From positions 186,001-250,000 of the forward strand of contig NZ_JAGPNM010000003.1 of NCBI RefSeq assembly GCF_018831085.1: a stretch of DNA of 64,000 bases. The letters run 5' to 3'. A program made the position numbers and the translations under genes. The notes beneath the pieces are model-generated. The model did not search any database, had not been told where the DNA came from, and saw nothing but the letters and a program-made list of their open reading frames with translations. The DNA comes from Rheinheimera oceanensis. Its GTDB lineage: Bacteria > Pseudomonadota > Gammaproteobacteria > Enterobacterales > Alteromonadaceae. This document shows positions 53,622 to 62,839 of this stretch, piece by piece. The first letter of the stretch is position 1. Every line of letters starts with the position of its first letter.

Positions 53622-53646
53622 AAAAAGGGCCTTGCGGCCCTTTTTT
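53622..53646. terminator. Terminator at the end of the S46 peptidase gene
   Basis: AAAAAGGGCC-TTGC-GGCCCTTTTTT, a 5-bp GC stem extended by A/T pairing, with T-runs on either strand, located 9 bases past the peptidase stop. Confidence 0.85.
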
Positions 53647-53654
53647 GCGGATGG

Positions 53655-55808
53655 TTATTGAACACCCATTTCTTGTAACAGGTTATCTGCGCCGTCCAGC
53701 TGCATTTGCCACAGCATAAAACGGTGATCTACCTGAATAGAACGGGTGTTGTCCGGGTTGAAATCCCAATCTGAAATGATGGAATCCAGCGTGCCGTCAA
53801 AGGCTAAACCTACCAGTTCGGCTTTGCTGTTTAATACTGCCGAGCCTGAGTTGCCGCCGGTAATATCCAGTGTAGCCAGGTAATTTACCGGTACAGAATT
53901 TAAGCTCTCTACTTTATACGGGCCGTATTGTTTGGCTTTTATCGCATCCAGCTGTTTTTGCGGTGCATTAAATTCGCCTTCACCGGTTGCTTTGGCAGTA
54001 ATACCGCGCAGCGTGGTAAAGGGCGCCCAGGCGTTGCCATCTTCAGTGCCGTGCGCGCGGCCTTTTACGTTACCGTAAGTTACCCGTAGTGTGCTGTTAG
54101 CGTCCGGGTAAACGGCCTGGCCTTTAGACTGCATAAAGGCTATTTTGGCGCGCATATAGCTGGCGTACGCCTGCTGAATTTTACCGGCCAGTTCTTCTTC
54201 TTCAGCTTCACGTTTTAAATCGCTTTGATACAGTGCTACCGCAGCTTTGACAAAAGCATCGCTGCTTTGGGCAAATTGCTGTGGTGTGCTGTCCAGCAGG
54301 GCAGTACGTTTAGCCAAATCAGTTAAATCGCTGTTGGCGTACCAGCTGTCAATCAGGTTTTTCAGCTGTTCGCTGCTCATGCCATCTTTAATGCCCATCG
54401 CTTTGTCAAAATCGGCGTTACGTTGTTTTTTCGGCAAAGCGGCGTATTTGCTCAGGTTGTGCAGGTCCAGCGCTTTTTCTACGCCAACATCCAGGTTGCG
54501 CTCCATACCGGCAACAAAAGCTTTGTAGCGCGGAATGTCGCGCTGCTGAAAGCCAGCTTTACGCTGTGCATCCGGTTTGGTGCTTTCCTGCGCTAAACGA
54601 TACAACGCGCGTGATGCTGCCAGCAGGCGCGGCGTGGCGTTGTTTAGCAGGTAATTGGCCCGTTCTTTGGTTTGGTTTTCTTTTAACAGTTTTTCTATTG
54701 CCGTTAAGTCTTTAGCGTAGGCTTTTTTATTGTCGCTGTTGCTGTTAACCCAGGCTGTCAGCGCTTTATGCTCTTGTGTTTTACGCTGTAAAAAGTCGCT
54801 TTGGGCAAAGCTGTCCAGCATGCCCTGACGGTTTTTCATATAGTTATTTAAGCCGGCAACACGGCTAGCGTACTTTAACTCAGCATCCTTATTGCTGGCC
54901 GTTTCGCGGGCAATAATATCCAGGGTGTCTTTAAACTGTGCCACGGTATTGGGGTAAGCCCATTCAAAGGTTTCGCTGACTTCGCTTGGTAAACGGTGGC
55001 GGTTAGTTCGGCCCGGGTAACCCAGTGCCATGACAAAATCGCCTTCTTTTAAGCCGTCTTTGGCCAGCGTTAAATGATAATCCGGCTTATAGGGCACGTT
55101 ATTTATGCTGTAATCAGCCGATTTACCTTCAGGGCTGACATAAGCGCGGTAGAAACTGTAATCGCCGGTGTGGCGTGGCCACATCCAGTTGTCGGTGTCG
55201 CCGCCAAATTTGCCCACACCTTCGGCCGGAGCATGCACTAAACGTACATCTTTAATTTCCAGCTGTTTGATCAGGTAAAACTCTAAGCTGCCGTAATAGG
55301 CGGCTACGGTGCAGCGGTGGCCTTCGTCTTTTTCGCATTCAGCGACAATAGCTTTCTGGTTAGCTTCAATAGCATCGATACGCTTTTTACCACTTAGTTT
55401 AGCGGTTTGGGTATTAATCACTTGATCGGTAACGTTATCTACGGCTTTGGTGACAAAAATCCGGCTGCCAGGCGCGGCAGCAACTTCATCGCCAAGCTGT
55501 TGGGCTAAAAAGCCGTTGGCCAGTAAGTCGTTTTCCGGTGTTGAGTTATGCGCAATGCTGCCATAAACACAGTGGTGGTTAGTGGCAACTAAACCATTGG
55601 GTGAAACAAAAGAGGCTGAACAACCGCCCAAACTGACAATAGCAGCGGCCGGAAATTCGGTTAATTTGCTTAAGTTGGCCGGGTCCAGTTCCAGCCCTGC
55701 GGCTTTTAATTCGGTGGCAATTTGCGGCAGTTGCTGTGGCATCCACATGCCTTCATCAGCCATGGCAAAACTGCTGGCCAGTGCCAGCATCAGAATGGAT
55801 TTTTTCAT
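53655..55808 (-). CDS. S46 family serine dipeptidyl-peptidase (DPP7/DPP11-like)
   Basis: Periplasmic exopeptidase that releases dipeptides from the N-termini of peptides. A signal peptide (MKKSILMLALASSFAMA) precedes a chymotrypsin-fold domain with catalytic His in NGLVATNHHC, Asp probably in GGDTDNWMWPRH, and the nucleophile Ser in ITGGNSGSAVLN, with a large helical insert between. Length 717 is normal. The residue after LAFD is Gly (LAFDGTLDS), which in family studies marks DPP7-like preference for hydrophobic rather than acidic residues; this is inference. Single-gene unit. Confidence 0.92.
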   Translation of the reverse strand: MKKSILMLALASSFAMADEGMWMPQQLPQIATELKAAGLELDPANLSKLTEFPAAAIVSLGGCSASFVSPNGLVATNHHCVYGSIAHNSTPENDLLANGFLAQQLGDEVAAAPGSRIFVTKAVDNVTDQVINTQTAKLSGKKRIDAIEANQKAIVAECEKDEGHRCTVAAYYGSLEFYLIKQLEIKDVRLVHAPAEGVGKFGGDTDNWMWPRHTGDYSFYRAYVSPEGKSADYSINNVPYKPDYHLTLAKDGLKEGDFVMALGYPGRTNRHRLPSEVSETFEWAYPNTVAQFKDTLDIIARETASNKDAELKYASRVAGLNNYMKNRQGMLDSFAQSDFLQRKTQEHKALTAWVNSNSDNKKAYAKDLTAIEKLLKENQTKERANYLLNNATPRLLAASRALYRLAQESTKPDAQRKAGFQQRDIPRYKAFVAGMERNLDVGVEKALDLHNLSKYAALPKKQRNADFDKAMGIKDGMSSEQLKNLIDSWYANSDLTDLAKRTALLDSTPQQFAQSSDAFVKAAVALYQSDLKREAEEEELAGKIQQAYASYMRAKIAFMQSKGQAVYPDANSTLRVTYGNVKGRAHGTEDGNAWAPFTTLRGITAKATGEGEFNAPQKQLDAIKAKQYGPYKVESLNSVPVNYLATLDITGGNSGSAVLNSKAELVGLAFDGTLDSIISDWDFNPDNTRSIQVDHRFMLWQMQLDGADNLLQEMGVQ

Positions 55809-55961
55809 AAGTACTCTTTTATTTTAATTTTGACAGGAATATTACACGTAAGACGGCCACTATAGTCGATGCCTGCACAGGCCTTGTCAATACTCTGCTA
55901 AAGGTGGGGATGCTGCTATGCGACAGGTGTCGTCGTTCAAGCGTTGGCTGATAGCAGCGGC

Positions 55962-57452
55962 TTATTTATCGGAAAACCAACAAGGCTGGTTCCGGCCCAG
56001 CCGTTTGGCTTGATACATAGCTGTGTCGGCCTGGCGTAGTAGTTCATCACTGTTATTGTTACCCTGAAACAATACCAGACCGATGCTGCAGGCGCATTGA
56101 TGCATATGGTTTTCAGATAAGGGATAGGGGCGGGAAAGCACCTGGGTAATTTTGGTGGCAATTTGTTGCATATAGTGTTTGCTGCGATCGGCATCCGTAT
56201 CAATATCGCGCAGTAATACAATAAACTCATCGCCACCAAAGCGGGCTACGGTATCTGTCTGGCGCACGGTGCTAAGCAGACGGCTGGCTACGTCTGCCAG
56301 TAAGTTATCGCCTTTTTTATGGCCGTATATATCGTTTACCGGTTTAAAGTTGTCCAGATCGATAAACATTAAACCACTGTACTTTTGGCTGCGTTGGCTG
56401 GATGCTATCGCCTGCAGTAAGTGTTCTTCTAATAAACGTCGATTGGCCAGGCCGGTGAGGTTATCGTAAAACGCTAATCGGCGGATCTGTGCGGCACTAA
56501 GGCTACGGCTAATAGCCAGCTCAGCCAGGTTGCTATAAGCTTTAATAATATTAAGCTGCTCAGTTGAAGGGGTGGCCGGTTGATGATGGTAAATAGCAAA
56601 GGTACCCAGCACCTTACCCTGGGCATTTTTTACCGGCTGCGACCAGCAAGCTTTTACATCGGCCAACTGCGCCAGTGCCTGATAAGGTTGCCAGTAAGGA
56701 TGTGTGCTGATGTCTGTCACAATAACCGTTTCTCCGGTAAACGCCGCTGTACCGCAAGAACCTACGCCCATGCCAATAGGTATACCGTCTAATGTCTGAT
56801 TGTACCTATCCGGCAATGATGGTGCTGCACCATGATGCAGGGTTTTACCGTCCTCATCCAGTAACAGAATTGAGCACAGCATTTCGGGATGCAGCAGCTC
56901 TACCTGAGTTACCAGGGTGTGCAATATGCTTTTTAATTCGGTACCTTCGCTAATCTGGCTTAAAATTTGATTTTGTAGTAGTAGCTCCTGCGTATGCTGA
57001 GCTACCTTGCGTGTTGTTTGTTGCAGGTGCTGCTGATAGCGGGCGTTTATCAGGCTGAGTTTTGTAATTTGTAGCGTCAGTGGCGCCAGCATTTGCATTA
57101 TGCTGTTGAGCTGGGCTTTATCCATATTGCTGTTATTTAGCCGGCGCTTGCCAACCAGCAAATTGGCAATATGTTCGCCGTCCAGTATTATTGGCGTCGC
57201 GTAATCATGCTGGCCGTATTCGGCATACATCTCAGTTACCTGCGCTAAATCACTACGGGCATCTGGCCAGTCAGATGACGCCAGCACCTTGCCGTTTATA
57301 TCAAGCAATACCACGGGGGATCCCATTAGCTGCCGGACATTGTTAAAAGCGGTGTTAAGGGCTGAAAAATCAACAGTAGCAACCAGTTTGCTGGCTGGTT
57401 CATTGTCTGATATCTGCTGTGATTGAGCATTGCCGGTGGATACGTCCTGCAT
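55962..57452 (-). CDS. GAF-domain diguanylate cyclase
   Basis: A 496-residue cytosolic c-di-GMP synthase. Residues about 25-145 resemble a PocR-type sensory domain (LDINGKVLASSDWPDAR), about 160-310 form a GAF domain (MGVGSCGTAAFTGETVIVTD, VKNAQGKVLGTFAIYHH), and about 325-490 form GGDEF with an intact ARFGGDEFIVLLRD motif and an RQTD inhibitory site five residues before it. Both sensory domains could bind a small ligand. No membrane helix is seen. Single gene, opposite in role to the EAL protein at 37 kb. Confidence 0.91.
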   Translation of the reverse strand: MQDVSTGNAQSQQISDNEPASKLVATVDFSALNTAFNNVRQLMGSPVVLLDINGKVLASSDWPDARSDLAQVTEMYAEYGQHDYATPIILDGEHIANLLVGKRRLNNSNMDKAQLNSIMQMLAPLTLQITKLSLINARYQQHLQQTTRKVAQHTQELLLQNQILSQISEGTELKSILHTLVTQVELLHPEMLCSILLLDEDGKTLHHGAAPSLPDRYNQTLDGIPIGMGVGSCGTAAFTGETVIVTDISTHPYWQPYQALAQLADVKACWSQPVKNAQGKVLGTFAIYHHQPATPSTEQLNIIKAYSNLAELAISRSLSAAQIRRLAFYDNLTGLANRRLLEEHLLQAIASSQRSQKYSGLMFIDLDNFKPVNDIYGHKKGDNLLADVASRLLSTVRQTDTVARFGGDEFIVLLRDIDTDADRSKHYMQQIATKITQVLSRPYPLSENHMHQCACSIGLVLFQGNNNSDELLRQADTAMYQAKRLGRNQPCWFSDK

Positions 57453-57568
57453 CTGGATTTGCTTAGCCTCGGCTTACATATGCGGCGGTTTAATCCTAAT
57501 AACGTTAACAGTGTAGTCAAGGGAGAGTATTGTTGCCACGTTAACTTTAAACCTTATAGTAAGTTAAA

Positions 57569-57603
57569 CCAGCGCCGGTTATAAATCCATAACCTTGCGC
57601 TGG
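57569..57603 (-). terminator. Probable his operon terminator
   Basis: CCAGCGC and GCGCTGG enclose GGTTAT/ATAACC with a small bulge, giving a stem of about 13 bp. On the minus strand it lies 43 bases past the hisIE stop and is followed by TTTAACTT. Confidence 0.6.
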
Positions 57604-57646
57604 CTGTATAAATTAAAACTACACCTGCCGTTTTAATCTAACCATG

Positions 57647-58261
57647 TTATTTATGCCGCTGTTGCAGTACCTTAATTACATCGTTCAGCTCCAGCTTTTG
57701 GCTGCGTAGCAGTACCAGCAGGTGGAAGATTAAATCGGCGGCTTCATTGGCCAGTTCTTCTTTATCGCCAGCCATGGCAGCAAGGGCTGATTCGACACCT
57801 TCTTCACCGACTTTTTGCGCAATACGTTTTACGCCTTTGGCAAATAAACTGGCGGTGTAGCTGCTGGCAGGATCTGCGCCTTCACGCTGTTTTATCACTT
57901 GCTCTAAGTCATATAAAAACGCCAGTTGCGGGCTGTTGGCGCTACTATCGTGCCAGCAGGTTTCAGTACCCACATGGCAGGTGGGGCCTTGCGGCAGTGC
58001 CAGCACTAAAATGCTGTCGGCATCGCAGTCGCTGTCGATGCTAACCAGTTGGAGTGTATGGCCGGAGCTTTCGCCTTTAGTCCACAGCCGCTGTTTGCTG
58101 CGGCTGAAAAACGTCACCTGGCCGCTTTGCAGTGTGTGTTCAAGCGCCTCTGGGTTCATATAACCCTGCATCAGTACTTTGCCAGAGATGGCGTGCTGGA
58201 CTATTGCGGGTAATAACTGGTTATCGGGCCAGCTTAGCGCTTTGATTTGTTCTTCGTTCAT
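57647..58261 (-). CDS. hisIE: Bifunctional phosphoribosyl-AMP cyclohydrolase / phosphoribosyl-ATP pyrophosphatase
   Basis: Steps two and three of histidine synthesis. The N-terminal HisI part (about 1-115) shows [35 protein letters not shown], the Asp-rich [11 protein letters not shown] and the Cys-bearing [12 protein letters not shown]. The C-terminal HisE part (about 118-204) shows [20 protein letters not shown] and [13 protein letters not shown]. It is the last his gene but is parted from hisF by 310 bases holding two folded repeats, where other gammaproteobacteria have overlap. Confidence 0.95.
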   Translation of the reverse strand: MNEEQIKALSWPDNQLLPAIVQHAISGKVLMQGYMNPEALEHTLQSGQVTFFSRSKQRLWTKGESSGHTLQLVSIDSDCDADSILVLALPQGPTCHVGTETCWHDSSANSPQLAFLYDLEQVIKQREGADPASSYTASLFAKGVKRIAQKVGEEGVESALAAMAGDKEELANEAADLIFHLLVLLRSQKLELNDVIKVLQQRHK

Positions 58262-58303
58262 AAGTAACCTTTATTCGTTTTATTGTACCGGCTAGTAGGC
58301 TCT

Positions 58304-58398
58304 GAGGTTTAGCTGCACACAGAGACGCCGTAAATACCTCCCTGTAGGCTCCTCTGTGGCATCCTTGCCACAGACGCTCTGTTTAGCAGCTAATCCTC
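58304..58398 (+). repeat. Family I folded intergenic repeat, copy C
   Basis: Arms 58304-58324 (GAGGTTTAGCTGCACACAG plus AG) and 58377-58398 (CTCTGTTTAGCAGCTAATCC plus TC) pair almost fully apart from a short internal mismatch. Core ACGCCGTAAATACCTCCCTG, then TAGGCTC, then an inner hairpin TCTGTGGCA-TCC-TTGCCACAGA. The arm sequence is unlike copies A and D, yet still self-complementary. Confidence 0.85.
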
Positions 58399-58437
58399 GT
58401 CGCTTAAGACATTTGCTTAACGGCTGGCACAAGCAAA

Positions 58438-58547
58438 GCAAGCGCGGATGTACTTTTTGCTGTGACCGTTGAAGCCCCGGACGGGCTGAGACGAGCCCCC
58501 ATGGACGGTTTATGGCGTGTCGCAGCAAAAATGTACGCAGCGATTGC
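58438..58547 (-). repeat. Family I folded intergenic repeat, copy D
   Basis: Arms 58438-58466 and 58519-58547 share GCAA, CGC, TTTTTGCTG and GAC positions in inverted form. On the minus strand the core is ACGCCATAAACCGTCCATG, then GGGGCTCG, with an inner hairpin AGCCC-GTCC-GGGGCT. Closest to copy A, but A has TTTTTTCCGCGAC where D has TTTTTGCTGCGAC, and both arms changed together. Confidence 0.85.
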
Positions 58548-58571
58548 GTGTTCGACGCTCCGTTTCCGTTC

Positions 58572-59345
58572 TTACGGCCGGATGCTGATACCATCGGCAA
58601 TCAGTTTGGCTTTTAACGCCGCAATTTCAATTATACCTTTATGAAACACACTGGCCGCCAGGGCACCGTCTACATCTGCCTGGTTAAACACATCGGTAAA
58701 ATGTTGCATAGTACCGGCGCCACCACTGGCAATCAGCGGTACTGTGCAAATATCGCGGATGCTTTTTAACTGGGCAATATCATAACCCTGGCGTACACCG
58801 TCCTGATTCATGCAGTTAAGCACAATTTCACCGGCACCACGTTTTAACACCTCAGCCACCCAATCACGGGTAAGCCATTGCGTTTTCTGCGTGCGGCTTT
58901 CATCGCCGGTAAACTGATATACCTGGTACTGGCCACTGGTAACATCAAAAAAGCTGTCGATACCTACCACCACGCATTGCTGGCCAAAATGGTGGTTCAG
59001 CTCGTTAATCAACTCTGGCCGGGCCAATGCCGGGCTGTTAACCGAAATTTTATCTGCGCCCATTTCCAGAATCTTTCCGGCGTCAGCCACCGTTTTAATA
59101 CCACCGGCCACGCAAAACGGAATGTCGATCACTTCTGCTATGCGCTGCACCCAGCTTTTATCCACTACGCGGCCATCGCTTGATGCGGTAATGTCGTAAA
59201 ATACCAGTTCGTCTGCACCGGCTTCGGCGTAACGCTGGGCCAGTGGTACTATATCACCGATAATTTCATGGTTACGAAACTGCACACCCTTAACCACTTT
59301 ACCATCGCGCACATCCAGGCAGGGAATTAACCGTTTTGCCAGCAT
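58572..59345 (-). CDS. hisF: Imidazole glycerol phosphate synthase, cyclase subunit
   Basis: With HisH, converts PRFAR and ammonia to imidazole glycerol phosphate and AICAR. The 257-residue TIM barrel starts [20 protein letters not shown] and carries the two catalytic Asp (CLDVRDG region and [14 protein letters not shown]) and phosphate-binding [15 protein letters not shown]. The start overlaps hisA by 19 bases. The stop is followed by two folded repeats before hisIE. Confidence 0.96.
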   Translation of the reverse strand: MLAKRLIPCLDVRDGKVVKGVQFRNHEIIGDIVPLAQRYAEAGADELVFYDITASSDGRVVDKSWVQRIAEVIDIPFCVAGGIKTVADAGKILEMGADKISVNSPALARPELINELNHHFGQQCVVVGIDSFFDVTSGQYQVYQFTGDESRTQKTQWLTRDWVAEVLKRGAGEIVLNCMNQDGVRQGYDIAQLKSIRDICTVPLIASGGAGTMQHFTDVFNQADVDGALAASVFHKGIIEIAALKAKLIADGISIRP

Positions 59346-60064
59346 GCTATAGCCTCCTCAAGCGTAAACTTAGCCTCCAGTAACGAGCGGCCCAAAATAA
59401 CGCCAGCTACGCCGCTGCCAATTAAAGCGCGGATATCATTTAATGAGCCGATGCCGCCGGAAGCCTGCCACTGAATTTGCGGATACTTTGCTGCCAGCTC
59501 TTTATACAACTGCACATTAGCACCACTTAGGGTGCCGTCTTTACTGATATCAGTACAAAGCACATGCTGGGCACCGGCAGCGATATAACCGTCCAGCACC
59601 TGCTCCAGCGTAATATCAGATTGTTCTATCCAGCCATGTGATGGCAGGGTTTTCTCGCCTTTTTCATTAATGGCAACATCCAGCGCCAGCACAATTTGCT
59701 CGCCCCCGTATTTACGCACCCAGCTTTGTACCAGCTTGCTTTGGCGAATGGCCAGGCTGCCAATAACCACACGGCCGGCACCGGCGTCGAGTAAGTCAAT
59801 TAAATCCTGCTCACTACGCACACCACCGCCAACCTGAATATGCAGTGGTGAGGCTGTCATCAGTTCGGTTAATAATTTTAACTGGCGTTTGCCGGCATCT
59901 TTGGCACCCGATAAATCAACAATATGCAGCCAGTCGGCACCGGCCTGAGCATATTGATTACGCAGGTTAATCGCTCTGAACGCGTACTCAGTGGTATTGT
60001 CATAGCGGCCCTGATACAGCCGCACCACATTGCCGTCGATAAGATCAATTGCCGGAATAATCAT
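59327..60064 (-). CDS. hisA: ProFAR isomerase (phosphoribosylformimino carboxamide ribotide isomerase)
   Basis: Fourth-step isomerase of histidine synthesis, a TIM barrel homologous to HisF. From ATG 60064 it has 245 residues ([19 protein letters not shown]); this start overlaps the hisH stop as ATGA and has GGAG 8 bases upstream, so I prefer it to a GTG three codons earlier. Catalytic Asp residues lie in AIDLIDG and [13 protein letters not shown], and the phosphate site in [12 protein letters not shown]. Confidence 0.95.
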   Translation of the reverse strand: MIIPAIDLIDGNVVRLYQGRYDNTTEYAFRAINLRNQYAQAGADWLHIVDLSGAKDAGKRQLKLLTELMTASPLHIQVGGGVRSEQDLIDLLDAGAGRVVIGSLAIRQSKLVQSWVRKYGGEQIVLALDVAINEKGEKTLPSHGWIEQSDITLEQVLDGYIAAGAQHVLCTDISKDGTLSGANVQLYKELAAKYPQIQWQASGGIGSLNDIRALIGSGVAGVILGRSLLEAKFTLEEAIACWQNG

Positions 60065-60654
60065 AATTGCCACTCCAGAAAATTCTGTAATAAACGTGCG
60101 CCGGTTTTGCCAGAGCGCTCGGGGTGAAACTGGGCTCCGGCAACATTATCTTTGCCAATTACTGCCGCAAAATCGTTGCCATAATGGCACTGTGCCAGGC
60201 TGTAGCTGTCTGGTGCTACGGCAAAGCTATGAACAAAATACACGTAGTCTGTTTCGGTAAAACCCTGCATTAACGGATGGTTGTTGATATTTTTCAGCGT
60301 ATTCCAGCCCATATGCGGCAGACGGAGCTCGCCGCTTTGCATTGGCAGCACTTCGCCCGGAATAAGGTTTAAACAGGCTACGTCACCTTCCATGCTATGG
60401 CGGGTAAGCAGTTGCATACCCAAACAAATACCCAGCATGGGTTGTTGCAGGCTTTGCAGGGTATTAATCAGTTCAGCCTGTTGCAGCCTGGCCATGGCGT
60501 TGTGGGCCGTACCTACGCCCGGCAGCAGCACTTTATCTGCTGCTTTAATTACCCTGGCATCGCTGCTGATGCTGGCTTTAACGCCTAAGCGTTTAAAAGC
60601 AAAATACACCGAGCTGATATTGGCGCAGCCGGTGTCAACAATCACCAGTTGCAT
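60061..60654 (-). CDS. hisH: Imidazole glycerol phosphate synthase, glutamine amidotransferase subunit
   Basis: Supplies ammonia from glutamine to HisF. The 197-residue class I amidotransferase has the nucleophile Cys in MLGICLGMQLLTRHS, and the His-x-Glu pair in GAQFHPERSGKTG. LLPGVGTAHNAM is the oxyanion-side motif. It overlaps hisB by one base and hisA by 4. Confidence 0.96.
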   Translation of the reverse strand: MQLVIVDTGCANISSVYFAFKRLGVKASISSDARVIKAADKVLLPGVGTAHNAMARLQQAELINTLQSLQQPMLGICLGMQLLTRHSMEGDVACLNLIPGEVLPMQSGELRLPHMGWNTLKNINNHPLMQGFTETDYVYFVHSFAVAPDSYSLAQCHYGNDFAAVIGKDNVAGAQFHPERSGKTGARLLQNFLEWQL

Positions 60655-61724
60655 TACAGTACCCCTTTTGAGCTGGGTAGCGCTTCGCCTGAAACGGTAA
60701 TGGCCTGGCGCAGCGCGCGGCCGAAAGCTTTAAACAGGCCTTCTACCTTGTGGTGTTTATTGCCTTCGGTAATGCTTAGGTGCAGCGTCATTAACATGGC
60801 ATCACTTATTGATCTGAAAAAGTGCGGCACCATCTCCAGAGTTAAGCCGCCAACTGCGCCTTCGCCGAGCTCGCCGTTAAATACAAACAGTGGCCGGCCG
60901 GATAAATCAAGCACACATTCGGCGCGGCATTCATCCATAGGCAGCACAAAGCCAAAGCGGTTGATGCCACGTTTATTGCCCAGTGCCTGCTTTAATGCCT
61001 GGCCAAGCGCCAGTGCGGTGTCTTCCACGCTGTGGTGATCGTCAATATGCAAATCACCACTTACTTTTACCTGTAGCGAAAAACCGCCGTGGGTGGCAAT
61101 TTGCTCCAGCATATGGTCGAAAAAGCCGACGCCGGTGTCAAAAAAGTTATTGCCGCTGCTGTCCAGATCCACTGAAATTTCGATATCGGTTTCGCGTGTG
61201 GTACGGCGCACGGTCGCTTTACGGCCGCGGCTTAGTAAGCGCTTGGTAATCTCGCCCCAGCCCAGATTCTCGCGATTATATTGAAATGACGGCAGGCCCA
61301 TATTTTCTGCCAGTTGCACATCGGTTAGCCTGTCACCAATTACATAAGAGTTGGTAAAGTCGATTTTGCCCTGCTGCAGGTAGTCTTTTACCAGCCCCAG
61401 TTTAGGTTTGCGGCAACTGCAGTTGTCTTTATCAAAGTGCGGGCAAATTAGTACGTCATCAAACTGAATACCCTGCGAGGTTAGCAACTGCATCATTTTA
61501 TTGTGCGGTGCATCAAAGGTATCACGCGGGAAACTATCGGTACCCAGGCCATCCTGATTGGTAACCATAACTAAACGGTAGCCAGCAGCTTGTAGTTTTA
61601 ACAAAGCAGGCACCAGGCCTGGCTCGTAGGCCAGTTTTTCCAGGCTGTCGAGCTGTTTGTCTACCGGCGGCTCTTCTACCATGGTGCCGTCGCGGTCGAT
61701 AAATAAAATAGGTTGGCCACTCAT
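60654..61724 (-). CDS. hisB: Bifunctional histidinol-phosphatase / imidazole glycerol-phosphate dehydratase
   Basis: Two-domain enzyme of the enterobacterial type. The N-terminal HAD phosphatase (about 1-165) has the nucleophile Asp in [12 protein letters not shown] and a zinc loop [15 protein letters not shown]. The C-terminal dehydratase (about 168-356) has metal-binding His clusters [31 protein letters not shown] and [19 protein letters not shown]. It starts in a 4-base overlap with hisC. Confidence 0.96.
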   Translation of the reverse strand: MSGQPILFIDRDGTMVEEPPVDKQLDSLEKLAYEPGLVPALLKLQAAGYRLVMVTNQDGLGTDSFPRDTFDAPHNKMMQLLTSQGIQFDDVLICPHFDKDNCSCRKPKLGLVKDYLQQGKIDFTNSYVIGDRLTDVQLAENMGLPSFQYNRENLGWGEITKRLLSRGRKATVRRTTRETDIEISVDLDSSGNNFFDTGVGFFDHMLEQIATHGGFSLQVKVSGDLHIDDHHSVEDTALALGQALKQALGNKRGINRFGFVLPMDECRAECVLDLSGRPLFVFNGELGEGAVGGLTLEMVPHFFRSISDAMLMTLHLSITEGNKHHKVEGLFKAFGRALRQAITVSGEALPSSKGVL

Positions 61725-62836
61725 GCGCGTTCTCTCTGTACTGTTTGTTGTAATGCTGTCTGCTGCCGGGTTGTCAGCGAGTTAAAATAGTTATCCATTA
61801 CGCTGCAGAGCGCTTGCATTTCAGCCGGGCTGCCGACAGACACCCGTACTACCTGCGACAACCCCAACTGGCTGGATTGATTACGAATTAAAATGCCTTG
61901 TTGTGCAAGTGCCGCTACGCATGCTGCCGCATCGTCTACCTGTAGCAATACATAGTTGGCATTGCTGGGCCACACTTTACTAATGCCGCTGCGCTGTTTG
62001 GCATAAGCGATAAATTCGTCCCGCAAGGTGTTTATTGTTGTAACGGTGTTTTGCATTACCGCGACAGACTCAGCTGTTAAAGCTTGTGCGGCAATTTGTG
62101 CTACCGGTTCAGCAAGTGGGTAGGGCGCAATCATTTGTTTTAGCGCATTAATAATATCCGGCGCGGCCAGCGTAAAGCCGCAGCGCAGGCCCGCCAAAGC
62201 AAAGGCTTTAGACAGGGTGCGCAGTATCACCAGGTTTGGATATTGTGGTAGTAAATCAACTACTGACGCTTGCGGGGCAAATTCAATATAGGCTTCATCC
62301 AGCACTACTAAGGCGCTGTCTTTATAGTGCTCCAGCACGGCAATAATCTGCTCGCGCGGGATTAAATCGCCGGTGGGGTTATTCGGGCTGCAAATAAACA
62401 CCAGTTTGGGCGTGGTAGAAAATAACGCCGCCAAATCCAGCGTAAAATCGGCGGTAAGCGGCACTATATTCACCGGCACCTGGTTACTTTGCGCGCTGAT
62501 GGCATACATGCCGTAAGTTGGCGGGCAAATGCTGATGCTGTCTTGTTTCGGCTCACAAAAGCTGCGGATCAACAGCTCAATGCCTTCATCGGCACCACGG
62601 CTTACCAATACCTGTTCTGTTGCTACACCGGCATAAGTGGCATAGCTGTCGATCACCGCTTTGGGTTGGCACGACGGATAGCGGTTAAAACTGCCGCTTA
62701 AGCTATATTCCGGCGCCAGCGCGTTTTCATTAGCGTTAAGCCAGATAGCGCCGCCGCTCATACTGCTGCGGGCCGAGGCATAAGGCACTATGGCTTTTAC
62801 TGCGTCACGGGCCAGTGAATTAATACTGTTACTCAT
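61721..62836 (-). CDS. hisC: Histidinol-phosphate aminotransferase
   Basis: PLP-dependent transamination of imidazole acetol phosphate. The 371-residue product shows [46 protein letters not shown] and the PLP lysine in [17 protein letters not shown]. It starts 3 bases after hisD. Fold-type I, cytosolic. Confidence 0.96.
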   Translation of the reverse strand: MSNSINSLARDAVKAIVPYASARSSMSGGAIWLNANENALAPEYSLSGSFNRYPSCQPKAVIDSYATYAGVATEQVLVSRGADEGIELLIRSFCEPKQDSISICPPTYGMYAISAQSNQVPVNIVPLTADFTLDLAALFSTTPKLVFICSPNNPTGDLIPREQIIAVLEHYKDSALVVLDEAYIEFAPQASVVDLLPQYPNLVILRTLSKAFALAGLRCGFTLAAPDIINALKQMIAPYPLAEPVAQIAAQALTAESVAVMQNTVTTINTLRDEFIAYAKQRSGISKVWPSNANYVLLQVDDAAACVAALAQQGILIRNQSSQLGLSQVVRVSVGSPAEMQALCSVMDNYFNSLTTRQQTALQQTVQRERA

Positions 62837-62839
62837 GGT

